A stretch of 26,235 nt of DNA from an uncultured Clostridium sp. (GTDB lineage Bacteria; Bacillota; Clostridia; TANB77; CAG-508): contig CABVAF010000011.1 in NCBI GenBank assembly GCA_902496295.1, positions 1-26,235 of the forward strand, in the 5' to 3' direction. The notes under the pieces were generated by a model. The model ran no database searches, had not been told where the DNA came from, and saw only the letters and a list, made by a program, of their open reading frames with translations. Within the stretch, counting starts at the first letter, position 1. The number at the start of each line of letters is the position of its first letter. Both the position numbers and the translations under genes were made by a program. This document shows positions 1 through 6,764 of the stretch, one piece after another.

Positions 1-161
1 TAAACGCTGAAAGCATCTAAGTGTGAAGCCCACCCTAAGATAAGATATCTCATACTGTTAAGGTAGTAAGATTCCATGAAGACTACATGGTAGATAGGTT
101 GGAGGTGTAAGTATAGTAATATATTGAGCTAACCAATACTAATAAATCGAGGGCTTAACCA
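1..161 (+). rRNA. 23S ribosomal RNA, 3' end (partial)
   Basis: This is the last part of a 23S rRNA, cut by the window start. The stretch around 126-160 (TTGAGCTAACC, then ACTAATAAATCGAGGGCTTAACC) matches the highly conserved 3' terminus of bacterial 23S rRNA. The exact 3' end is uncertain by a few bases because the pairing 5' end lies outside the window. It is followed by a 5S rRNA and a tRNA in the same orientation, as in a standard rrn operon. Confidence 0.95.
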
Positions 162-324
162 CGAAAAGTTAAGTAGATAAAGAAGGAAGAGTTTGCGAAG
201 ATTTTTCTCTATGTAATTTTGAGTGTACTTTGAATAAAAATAAAAAAGATGGAGATAATATATTTACAAAGAAGGAAAAAAGTGATATATTAGATACATT
301 GAGAAAAGAAGTATACGAAACATT

Positions 325-441
325 TCTGGTGATGATAACATAGAGGAAATACCTGTACCCATACCGAACACAGAAGTCAAGCTCTAATGTGCCGAAGATA
401 TTTGCGGGTTACCCTGCTGAGAAAATAGGTTGTCGCCAGGT
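325..441 (+). rRNA. rrf: 5S ribosomal RNA
   Basis: About 117 nt with the conserved 5S core (CCCATACCGAACACAGAAG at about 358-376, then GTCAAGCTCTAATGTGCCGA). The ends TCTGGTGA (325-332) and TCGCCAGG (433-440) pair as helix I. It lies about 160 nt after the 23S end and 9 nt before the tRNA-Asn gene. The spacer at 162-324 is AT-rich and holds nothing I recognise. Confidence 0.95.
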
Positions 442-449
442 TTATATAT

Positions 450-770
450 TCCTCTTTAGCTCAGTTGGTAGAGCGCTCGGCTGTCGAGCAGATTCGAAAG
501 AATCAAGAAGTTAGCAGCTCTAGTAGGAAACTATTAGATGAAAAGGTGGCTAATTCGGTGAAACTCGTAAGTAATATAAAATTATTACACGACAATACCG
601 AGCTAGGATTTATATCCGAGTGTAGAGACTTTACACCACCTACCTAAGTCAAAATATAGATATGGTAAAGAGAAAGTCCAGACTACAAATTAGAGAAATC
701 TAATGCTAGTGAAAATTAGTGTAGTGCAGTAACCGATAGGTCGTTGGTTCGAGTCCAACAAGAGGAGCCA
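450..770 (+). tRNA. tRNA-Asn(GTT) interrupted by a group I intron
   Basis: The exons are 450-484 and 730-770; joined they give a 76-nt tRNA with an encoded CCA (768-770). Acceptor strand TCCTCTT (450-456) pairs with AAGAGGA (760-766), the typical bacterial tRNA-Asn acceptor, with G as discriminator. The D arm is GCTC/GAGC (459-462, 471-474). The T arm is GTTGG/CCAAC (743-747, 755-759) around TTCGAGT. The spliced anticodon loop reads CTGTTAA, so the anticodon is GTT; the break falls between its second and third bases. The anticodon stem CTCGG/CCGAT has one C-T mismatch at the 27-43 position. The gene follows 5S by 9 nt, so it is probably part of the rrn transcript. Without splicing it cannot form a working tRNA. 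Confidence 0.93.
485..729 (+). ncRNA. Group I self-splicing intron in tRNA-Asn, no ORF
   Basis: A 245-nt intron. The 5' exon ends in U (484) and the intron ends in the expected G (729). The internal guide is 510-518: GCAGC (514-518) pairs with exon GCTGT (480-484), with a U.G pair at the splice site (P1), and GTTA (510-513) pairs with 3' exon TAAC (730-733, P10). Other helices: P2 520-526/531-537 with a GAAA loop; P3 544-549/636-641; P4 556-559/597-600; P5 565-568/589-592 with an extension 571-576/583-588; P6 606-609/614-617; P7 627-632/673-678; P8 642-644/664-666; P9 682-686/721-725, holding a GAAA hairpin 689-704. Small size and GNRA loops in P2 and P9 resemble subgroup IC3 introns of other bacterial tRNAs (Anabaena tRNA-Leu, Azoarcus tRNA-Ile). 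There is no homing endonuclease; the short reading frame across it is incidental. Splicing is inferred, not shown. Confidence 0.92.
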
Positions 771-775
771 TAAAG

Positions 776-807
776 ATAGCAGATAAGAAATTGTCTGCTA
801 TTTTTTT
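776..807 (+). terminator. Intrinsic terminator after tRNA-Asn
   Basis: An 11-bp stem (776-786 with 791-801, one T.G wobble) closes a GAAA tetraloop and runs into seven T. It should end the rrn/tRNA-Asn transcript. It lies within repeat copy 1. Confidence 0.9.
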
Positions 808-831
808 ATATTTAAATTAATACTAGTAAAA

Positions 832-860
832 TTAACAAATATATTATATAATTTTATACA
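832..860 (+). promoter_or_regulatory. Predicted sigma-A-type promoter for the HNH gene
   Basis: TTAACA (832-837), a 17-bp spacer, then TATACA (855-860), ending 16 bp before the HNH start codon. An overlapping TATAAT at 847-852 lacks a good -35. The matching place in repeat copy 2 keeps the 17-bp spacing. Confidence 0.5.
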
Positions 861-876
861 TAGGATGTGTTAATTA

Positions 877-1266
877 ATGTTTAAAGTGTGTGAAATATGT
901 AATAATAAATTTGAAACGAAATCTTCTAATAGGTTATATTGTTATGAATGTAGTGGGGATTCAACAAGGAAAAATAATGAAACACGTAAGCATCAAAAAA
1001 CAATTTTAAGAAGAAGTATGAAAATTCAAGCTATTAAATTATTAGGTGGAAAATGTTCTATATGTGGATATAATAAATGTATAGATGCATTGGAATTTCA
1101 TCATGAAAATCCAAACGAAAAAGAATTCAAATTAGGTTCAGGCAATACAATGTCATGGAAGGAGTATAAGCAAGAAGCATTAAAATGTATTCTAGTATGT
1201 TCTAATTGTCATAAGGAAATACATAGTAAATTGGGATATACATATAATGAAAAATTTAGAAAATAA
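877..1266 (+). CDS. Free-standing HNH endonuclease-like protein with N-terminal zinc ribbon
   Basis: 129 aa. Residues 5-25 carry two CxxC pairs (C5/C8, C22/C25) that look like a zinc ribbon. Residues 60-116 form an HNH domain: zinc pairs C60/C63 and C108/C111, the central FHH (74-76), and C-terminal CH...IH ending at H116. HNH proteins of this compact kind are metal-dependent nucleases, common singly and in phages and other mobile elements; the target cannot be read from sequence. It has its own promoter-like sequence in the upstream repeat and a weak ribosome site (GGATG, about 10 nt before ATG). It is the first gene after the intron-bearing tRNA-Asn, about 150 bp from the 3' splice site, so a link to intron mobility is conceivable but unproven. 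HNH call firm; role unknown. Confidence 0.82.
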   Translation: MFKVCEICNNKFETKSSNRLYCYECSGDSTRKNNETRKHQKTILRRSMKIQAIKLLGGKCSICGYNKCIDALEFHHENPNEKEFKLGSGNTMSWKEYKQEALKCILVCSNCHKEIHSKLGYTYNEKFRK

Positions 1267-1311
1267 AAATAGAAGTTATAAATAGAGTAATGAAATTGGA
1301 GGATAATTAAT

Positions 1312-1803
1312 ATGGAAAATATAATAAATAATACATTTATAGATTTTTTAATAAAGGCAAAGAAATCAACCTATGCTAATGGTACAATAGAAAAAGCGAA
1401 GTCAAGTAGACTAGGTTCATCAGATTATCATTATGAAGAAAAAATAGATAACAAAAAATACATATATCATGATACATATTTTGGTGGTACTAAATTTATG
1501 GGAGAAGAAGTTATATATTGTGATAGCAACAAACCAGTATGGGGAATGAACTATTATGGAGTTACATTTGATGATACACTAGGAGAAGAAGCAATGGATA
1601 ATGCATTAAGACCAGCACTTATGAAAGTTGGAGAAGATAAAAGTGTTATTCCTGTTAGAGGAACAAGTGAATTAGAAAATAATGGATATGTGTATACATT
1701 TAAAGCTACAGGAACAATAGAAAATTTTGATGGCATAGAACAAATATATAAAGACAATAAATTAATTTATGAACTTCATTGTTCTGGAGGATTGATAAAA
1801 TAA
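1312..1803 (+). CDS. DUF5680 domain protein
   Basis: 163 aa, soluble, no signal peptide. The pattern FLIKAKKSTYANG near the N-terminus, YHDTYFGGTKFMGEEV (52-67) and the following PVWGMNYYG match DUF5680, which occurs alone or fused behind XRE-type DNA-binding domains. Here the domain stands alone, with no HTH. Biochemical function is unknown. A ribosome site (GGAGG) precedes the ATG, and the gene lies 45 bp after the HNH gene and 18 bp before the S51-like gene, suggesting cotranscription. Confidence 0.75.
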   Translation: MENIINNTFIDFLIKAKKSTYANGTIEKAKSSRLGSSDYHYEEKIDNKKYIYHDTYFGGTKFMGEEVIYCDSNKPVWGMNYYGVTFDDTLGEEAMDNALRPALMKVGEDKSVIPVRGTSELENNGYVYTFKATGTIENFDGIEQIYKDNKLIYELHCSGGLIK

Positions 1804-1821
1804 ATTAATAGGAGGTAAGAA

Positions 1822-2454
1822 ATGAAACTATATTTATCATCATATAAGCTTGGAGATAAAAAAGAAGAATTAAAAAAATGGATTGTAGAACATAATAATA
1901 AGATATGTTTAATACCTAATTCAAGAGATGTATATCCAGATGGAGAAAGAAAAATAAACGGAATACAAGAAGATGTTAAAGAATTAGAAGACTTAGGTTT
2001 TGATGTTACAGTGATTTCACTGAAAGATTATTTTGATAACAATGAAGAATTATATAAAATACTTAAAGAGTTTAGTGCATTTTATGTAATCGGTGGAAAC
2101 ACATTTGCATTAAGGCAAGCAATGTATTTAAGTGGATTTGATAAATATTTAAAATTAATAGAAAATAGCCCCAATTATTTATATGCAGGATATAGTGCCG
2201 GAATATGCGTACTTGCAAAAGATTTGCACGGCTTAGATATTTGTGATGATCCAAAAATTAATCCATATGGAATAGAAACAATATGGGATGGATTAGGATA
2301 TTTCGACTATATATTTCTTCCACATTATAAATCTAATCATAAGGAAACAAAATTGATAGATGATGCAGTGGAATATTGCAATAAAAATAACATTAAATAT
2401 AAAACACTTCATGATGGAGATGTAATAATAGAAGATATAGAATTATTGAAATAA
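1822..2454 (+). CDS. Peptidase S51-family (peptidase E-like) hydrolase
   Basis: 210 aa. The class I glutamine-amidotransferase-like fold of family S51 shows in GGNTFALRQ (91-99) followed by the nucleophile elbow GYSAG (123-127), with Ser125 as expected nucleophile; H168 in LPHYK is a good candidate for the catalytic histidine. Characterised S51 enzymes are aspartyl dipeptidases (PepE) or cyanophycinases; with no cyanophycin genes nearby, a cytoplasmic dipeptidase-like role is the better guess. AGGAGG lies upstream of the ATG. It is followed after 17 bp by the NUDIX gene. A second, more distant S51-like gene lies at 3841. Confidence 0.82.
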   Translation: MKLYLSSYKLGDKKEELKKWIVEHNNKICLIPNSRDVYPDGERKINGIQEDVKELEDLGFDVTVISLKDYFDNNEELYKILKEFSAFYVIGGNTFALRQAMYLSGFDKYLKLIENSPNYLYAGYSAGICVLAKDLHGLDICDDPKINPYGIETIWDGLGYFDYIFLPHYKSNHKETKLIDDAVEYCNKNNIKYKTLHDGDVIIEDIELLK

Positions 2455-2471
2455 TGGAGGAAAATTAAGAT

Positions 2472-2960
2472 TTGGAAAGATATGAATTAGTTGATATTAA
2501 TGGAAATAAAACAGGAAAAGTTATAACTAATATAGAAGCTCAATATATAAAAAATGTACCAGATGGATATTATCTATCTGTTGTGGGAGTAATTATAGTG
2601 AATAGTGAGAATAAAATTCTGCTTCAAAAACGTAGTAGATTTAAATTATCTAATCCTAGTAAATGGGGAATATGTGGGGGTAAAGTTAATTTTGGAGAAA
2701 CTACTTTAGATGCCGCTATAAGGGAAACAAAAGAGGAGATAGGGGTTGAAATTGAAAGGGAAAGTTTAAAAATTATAAGAACGGCTGCAAATGGAAAATC
2801 GTATTTTACAATATATTATATAAAAAAAGATGTAAATATAAATGAGTGTAAAATACAAAAAGAGGAACTAGAAGAGTTAAAGTATTTTAAAATAGAAGAA
2901 CTACAATATTTAGATAATGAAGGATTTGAATGGCTTGAAAGGTTGAAAGAAGAAATTTAG
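2472..2960 (+). CDS. NUDIX hydrolase
   Basis: 162 aa. The Nudix box is complete: G70, E76, then RETKEEIGV at 84-92 (G-x5-E-x7-RE-x2-EE-x-G), which binds the metal for hydrolysis of a nucleoside diphosphate linked to another group. The N-terminus (ELVDINGNKTGK) resembles isopentenyl-diphosphate isomerase-like Nudix proteins, but no substrate can be assigned. The start is TTG at 2472 behind GGAGG (2456-2460); no ATG fits the full domain better. It lies 17 bp after the S51-like gene. Confidence 0.88.
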   Translation: MERYELVDINGNKTGKVITNIEAQYIKNVPDGYYLSVVGVIIVNSENKILLQKRSRFKLSNPSKWGICGGKVNFGETTLDAAIRETKEEIGVEIERESLKIIRTAANGKSYFTIYYIKKDVNINECKIQKEELEELKYFKIEELQYLDNEGFEWLERLKEEI

Positions 2961-3000
2961 TATTAATAAAATAAGATATAAAATATGAAAGGTAACAGTA

Positions 3001-3723
3001 ATGTTTAAAAATAAAAGTGTAATAATATTTGACTTAGACGGTACTTTAATTGATTCGATAGGAATATGGAATGAAGTTGATAAAGAATTAATAAAAATAT
3101 TATCTAAAAGCCATGAGTGTGATATTAAAGATATAGGGAAAAAGAGAGATAGTATTTTAGCTAAGTCTAAATCAAAAGATATCTATCTAGAGTATTGTGA
3201 CTACCTAAGAAAAAAATATAATTCACTCATGTCATCAGAGGAAATCTTATCTTTAAGATGGAAAATATCGGATAAATACATAAAAGAAAAGGTAAAATAT
3301 AAACAAGAGGCTGATGTATTATTACATTTATTAAAAAATAGAGGTTTTACTTTAGCATTAGCAACAACAACTACGAATATACAATTAGATGCATATAGAA
3401 ATATAAATAAAAATATAAAGCAAAAAGCAGATATTGATTCAATTTTTGATATTGTATTAAGTAAAGATGATGTTAAAGAAAAAAAGCCAAATCCAGAAGT
3501 ACATAATAAAATATTACAAGTTTTAAATGTAAAGCAAAGTGAATGTTTAATTATAGAAGATTCATTAATAGGTGTACAAGCGGGAATCAATGCAAAAATA
3601 GATGTTGTAGCAATGTATGATAAATATTCAGATAGTGATAGGGCTGAGATAAACAGACTTTCACAATATCAATTTAACAATTTTGGACAAGTAATAGATA
3701 GATTAAAAGATGAATGTGGTTAA
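3001..3723 (+). CDS. HAD-superfamily phosphatase, beta-phosphoglucomutase-like
   Basis: 240 aa. Four HAD motifs are visible: I, FDLDGT with D11 (nucleophile) and D13; II, the threonines at 122-125; III, K161/K162 followed by PNP; IV, IIEDS with E186-D187. A helical cap between motifs I and II (about residues 20-105) fits the beta-PGM/phosphoglycolate phosphatase group. Likely a cytoplasmic sugar-phosphate or nucleotide phosphatase; substrate unknown. It starts 40 bp after the NUDIX gene with GAAAGG upstream of the ATG. The 117 bp to the next gene hold no clear terminator. Confidence 0.87.
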   Translation: MFKNKSVIIFDLDGTLIDSIGIWNEVDKELIKILSKSHECDIKDIGKKRDSILAKSKSKDIYLEYCDYLRKKYNSLMSSEEILSLRWKISDKYIKEKVKYKQEADVLLHLLKNRGFTLALATTTTNIQLDAYRNINKNIKQKADIDSIFDIVLSKDDVKEKKPNPEVHNKILQVLNVKQSECLIIEDSLIGVQAGINAKIDVVAMYDKYSDSDRAEINRLSQYQFNNFGQVIDRLKDECG

Positions 3724-3840
3724 GATACTAGAAGAAGCAAAATTATTTATAAGATAAAAATAGCTAAGATTAGAATATATGTATATAGAATTAATTAAAT
3801 GTTGAGAAAAATTTTTAAAGAAAGTGAGAAAATTTGAAAT

Positions 3841-4443
3841 ATGAATAGCATATTTGTTTTATGTGGTGGTTATGAATGGAAATATGAAATGTCAATGAAG
3901 AAATTATCTGAGTTTATTAAAAAAAGAGTCTCTAGACCAAAGATATTAGATGTTTGGTTTGCAATGGAAGAAGAAAGATATAAAAAATATGATGATATCT
4001 TTGTGGAAGTATATAAAAATAATCAAATACTTTTTGAAAGAAAAATATCAACACAAGATAACTTTATTGAAGAATGTGAATGGGCAGATGTAATAAACAT
4101 ACATGGAGGAAGTTCAGATTTATTATTTCCTATAATGCAAAAATATGATTTAAGTGTACTATATGAAAATAAAATTGTAATAGGAAGCTCAGCAGGTGCA
4201 AAATTTTTATCTTCATATAGCCCTAATTGGGATGGAGAAGGGTTAAGAGAAGGAAGTAAAATATTACCTTTAAATGTAATTGTTCATTATGGAGATGAAA
4301 AATATCTTGAAGGTAATGCTAGCTGGAGTGATGTAGCTATGGAAATGACTAAATCCCAAATAGGTTTATCTGTTATTTTAAAAGAAGAAGACATTAGAGC
4401 TTTTTATAAAGATGGTAAAGAAATAATATTGGAGAATAATTGA
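3841..4443 (+). CDS. Divergent S51-like serine hydrolase (type 1 glutamine amidotransferase-like fold)
   Basis: 200 aa. HGGSSDLLF (88-96) and the elbow IGSSAGA (114-120) mark the S51/class I GATase-like fold, with Ser117 the probable nucleophile and H149 in VHYGDE a candidate catalytic histidine. Apart from these motifs it differs strongly from the S51-like protein at 1822, so it is not a recent duplicate. The stop codon is separated by one base from the ATG of the RNase Z-like gene, so the two are almost certainly translated from one message. The ribosome site is weak (GTGAG). Substrate unknown. Confidence 0.75.
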   Translation: MNSIFVLCGGYEWKYEMSMKKLSEFIKKRVSRPKILDVWFAMEEERYKKYDDIFVEVYKNNQILFERKISTQDNFIEECEWADVINIHGGSSDLLFPIMQKYDLSVLYENKIVIGSSAGAKFLSSYSPNWDGEGLREGSKILPLNVIVHYGDEKYLEGNASWSDVAMEMTKSQIGLSVILKEEDIRAFYKDGKEIILENN

Positions 4444-4444
4444 C

Positions 4445-5251
4445 ATGGAAAAATTAAATATATTAGGAACAGGTCATGCAATGACATTGGATTGCTATAA
4501 TACTTGTTTTACATTAGAAAATAATAACGAAGAACATATATTAGTAGACACAGGTGGAGGAGCACAAATAATAAAACAATTAAGAGATGCTAAAATCGAT
4601 TTTAGAAGAATACACAATATAATATTATCACATAAGCATACAGACCATATATTAGGAATATTTCAAATTATAAGATATTCAGCAAAACTTTTTAGAGAGA
4701 ATGATTACAATGGAAATCTTAATATATATATGCATAAAGAATTAGAAAGTACTATTAGAAAAATAGTATTTGAAGTTTTACCTTTAAAATTTACGCAATT
4801 AATTGATAATAGAATTATTTTTCATATTGTAGAGGATAAAGAAGAATTACAAATATTAAATTATAATGTTAAATTTTTAGATATTTATGCAAAAAAGGTT
4901 AAGCAGTTTGGATTTAAGACAACATTAGAAAATGGAAAAACATTTGTATTTTTAGGAGATGAAACTTTTGACGAAAGATTAAGAGATGAAGTTGAAAATA
5001 GTGATTGGTTATTACATGAAGCAATGTGCTTAGATTCAGAGGCGTCTATATTTAAACCATATGAAAAAATGCACTCAACTGTTAAAAAAGCATCAGAAAT
5101 AGCAACTAGTTTAAATGTTAAGAGTATAGTATTATATCATGCAAATGATAATGACTTAAAGAACAGAAAAAGATTATATACAGAAGAAGCAAGCAAATAT
5201 TTTAAAGGAAATATTTATGTTCCAAATGATTTAGACATTATTGATTTATAA
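4445..5251 (+). CDS. Metallo-beta-lactamase-fold hydrolase, RNase Z-like
   Basis: 268 aa. The metal motif is HKHTDH (H63, H65, D67, H68), with D35 in VDTGGG before it, D172 in FLGDE and H232 near the end. MHST (209-212) resembles the HST motif of ribonuclease Z (ElaC) proteins. A usual metal-ligand His before the GF/GY motif (here QFGF, about 154-157) is not obvious. Known relatives include tRNA 3' endonuclease and small-ester hydrolases; this could be either, and a genuine RNase Z may lie elsewhere. It forms a near-overlapping pair with the upstream S51-like gene. It is the last gene before repeat copy 2. Confidence 0.83.
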   Translation: MEKLNILGTGHAMTLDCYNTCFTLENNNEEHILVDTGGGAQIIKQLRDAKIDFRRIHNIILSHKHTDHILGIFQIIRYSAKLFRENDYNGNLNIYMHKELESTIRKIVFEVLPLKFTQLIDNRIIFHIVEDKEELQILNYNVKFLDIYAKKVKQFGFKTTLENGKTFVFLGDETFDERLRDEVENSDWLLHEAMCLDSEASIFKPYEKMHSTVKKASEIATSLNVKSIVLYHANDNDLKNRKRLYTEEASKYFKGNIYVPNDLDIIDL

Positions 5252-5377
5252 AATAGGAGAAAATGCGTAGAATATGAAAAATATAATTAGTTTTTTATAT
5301 TTTTAATTTTATTAAATAATCTATACTTAAATTGAGATTATGGTAATTATATAAATACTATTTTAAGAATTATAAAG

Positions 5378-5408
5378 ATAGCAGATAAGAAATTGTCTGC
5401 TATTTTTT
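5378..5408 (+). terminator. Intrinsic terminator in repeat copy 2
   Basis: Same 11-bp stem and GAAA loop as the terminator at 776-807, followed by six T. Here it would end the transcript of the 877-5251 gene run. Confidence 0.85.
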
Positions 5409-5434
5409 ATATTTAATAATTAATGCTAGTAAAA

Positions 5435-5463
5435 TTATTAAATATATTATATAATTTTATACA
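5435..5463 (+). promoter_or_regulatory. Predicted promoter for the 5492-7454 gene run
   Basis: TTATTA (5435-5440), a 17-bp spacer and TATACA (5458-5463), the same arrangement as in repeat copy 1 but with a weaker -35. A TATAAT at 5464-5469 is an alternative -10. Confidence 0.4.
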
Positions 5464-5491
5464 TATAATGAAAGACAAGGGAGTATTAAAT

Positions 5492-6115
5492 ATGAATACT
5501 ATAGTCTATTTAATAAAACATGCTGATGAATTAAAAGAAAATGGTATAAAGATTACAAACGATACTACACAATTAATGAATGAAAAGTATATTTTATCAA
5601 TAAAAGGAGAAGAGCAGTCAAGAAATTTAAGTGAGAATCATGAATTAAAAAATATAGATGTTTTGTGGTCTAGTAGTTATGCAAGAGCAAAAGCTACAGC
5701 TAAGTATATAGCATATAGAAATAATATCGAAATAAATATTGATTCAAGCTTAAATGAAAGAAGATTAGGTAATTTAGAAGATTTATCAAAATGGATGGAA
5801 AATAAGAAATGTGGTGTAGTACAGGCATATTTACAAGATAGAAATTGGAAGGCAAGAGATGGAGAAAGTTGCAATGAGGCTACTAGTAGAATTACTTCAT
5901 TTTTACAAAAAATACTAAAAGAAAATGTAGGAAGAAAAATAGCTCTAGTGAGCCATGGTGCATTAATTAGTTTTTTATTAACAAATTGGTGTGAGCTAAA
6001 CAAAGAAACTGAATTGGTATTTAATAATAAAGTAATAGAAATAAAAGAGCCAAGTATCACAAAATTAATTTTTAATGAAGAAAAGATAATAGATATAAAA
6101 TCAATAGAAATATAG
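5492..6115 (+). CDS. Histidine phosphatase family protein (phosphoglycerate mutase-like)
   Basis: 207 aa from the ATG at 5492, chosen because GGGAG lies about 9 nt upstream and the protein begins on the first beta strand; an in-frame ATG at 5423 falls inside the repeat/promoter. The catalytic pocket is recognisable: H10, R65 in SSYARA, E89 in NERRLG and H155 in SHGA. The signature normally RHG is KHA (K9-H10-A11), so the first arginine is a lysine. The phospho-accepting histidine is present, so activity is likely, but substrate handling may differ. Probably a cytoplasmic phosphatase of small phosphorylated metabolites. It is followed after 26 bp by the NT5C-like gene. Confidence 0.82.
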   Translation: MNTIVYLIKHADELKENGIKITNDTTQLMNEKYILSIKGEEQSRNLSENHELKNIDVLWSSSYARAKATAKYIAYRNNIEINIDSSLNERRLGNLEDLSKWMENKKCGVVQAYLQDRNWKARDGESCNEATSRITSFLQKILKENVGRKIALVSHGALISFLLTNWCELNKETELVFNNKVIEIKEPSITKLIFNEEKIIDIKSIEI

Positions 6116-6141
6116 AAATAAGAATATTATAGGAGGTAAAA

Positions 6142-6741
6142 ATGAGAATAGGAATAGACATTGATGACACAACATTTTTAACAGTAAAATCAATGTTAAA
6201 ATATGCAGATAAATATGAAGAAGAAATATCAGGGATACCAACGAATAGAGATAGTTTTGGATTAATAAAAAATAGATATTATTTAAAAATTTTATATGGC
6301 TGGGATGAGAAAACAAAATTCGATTTTTTTGATAAATACTATAAAAACGTATTAGAAGAATGTACAATGCTCCCAGATGCAGATAAGACGATAAAAAAGT
6401 TAAAAGAAGAGGGAGATTCTATACATTTTATAACTGCAAGGTTAATGAACATAAAAAACTGTAATACAGAAGAAATTACTAGAAAAAGTTTAAAAAAATT
6501 TGGAATTCCATATGATAGTTTAAATTTGCATGTTATTGATAAATTAAAATTTTTTAAAGAAAACAAGATTGACTTATGTATAGAAGACAGCTATGAAACT
6601 TGTCGAGAATTAACAGACAATGGAATTAAGGCTATTTTAATGACAACAAAAATGAATGCTGATATTGATGATAAGGAAATTGTAAGAGTAAATAATTGGA
6701 ATGAAATTTATGAAGAAGTAGAAAAATATAAAAATAAATAG
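6142..6741 (+). CDS. HAD-superfamily 5' nucleotidase, NT5C-like
   Basis: 199 aa. IGIDIDDT at the N-terminus gives the nucleophile pair D6/D8; FITAR (96-100) is HAD motif II; K134 and IEDS with D149 supply motifs III and IV. The short insertion and the ITAR motif are typical of the 5'(3')-deoxyribonucleotidase (NT5C) group, which dephosphorylates (deoxy)pyrimidine monophosphates. Nucleotide substrate is inferred from family. A strong AGGAGG precedes the ATG. It lies between the histidine phosphatase and the YdcF-like gene with gaps of 26 and 23 bp, probably one operon. Confidence 0.82.
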   Translation: MRIGIDIDDTTFLTVKSMLKYADKYEEEISGIPTNRDSFGLIKNRYYLKILYGWDEKTKFDFFDKYYKNVLEECTMLPDADKTIKKLKEEGDSIHFITARLMNIKNCNTEEITRKSLKKFGIPYDSLNLHVIDKLKFFKENKIDLCIEDSYETCRELTDNGIKAILMTTKMNADIDDKEIVRVNNWNEIYEEVEKYKNK

Positions 6742-6764
6742 ATAGATAATAAGGAGAATAACAT

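Larger units (their letters stand above)
770..862 (+). repeat. Direct repeat copy 1: terminator plus promoter unit
   Basis: This 93-bp unit starts at the last base of the tRNA-Asn CCA and is repeated at 5372-5465. Aligning by eye, I count about three substitutions and three indel bases. Both copies hold the same terminator hairpin and promoter-like sequence and end just ahead of a gene (HNH at 877, histidine phosphatase at 5492). Confidence 0.9.
5372..5465 (+). repeat. Direct repeat copy 2: terminator plus promoter unit
   Basis: Second copy of the 770-862 unit. The terminator arms and the AT-rich promoter tail are essentially identical; differences are a shorter T run, a TA insertion and three substitutions. 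It is not preceded by a tRNA, and the homology starts at the base matching the final A of the tRNA CCA. The 5252-5371 stretch before it holds only a possible gene-start remnant (GGAG, then ATG and four codons at about 5263). Confidence 0.9.

Noticed and set aside
465..647. 60-codon open frame across tRNA-Asn and the intron
   Set aside because: It starts in the D loop and crosses the intron core helices; no protein motif and no ribosome site. It is not a homing endonuclease.
5423..5491. Upstream in-frame start for the histidine phosphatase
   Set aside because: It lies inside the repeat, overlaps the predicted promoter and has no ribosome site; the ATG at 5492 has GGGAG at proper spacing.
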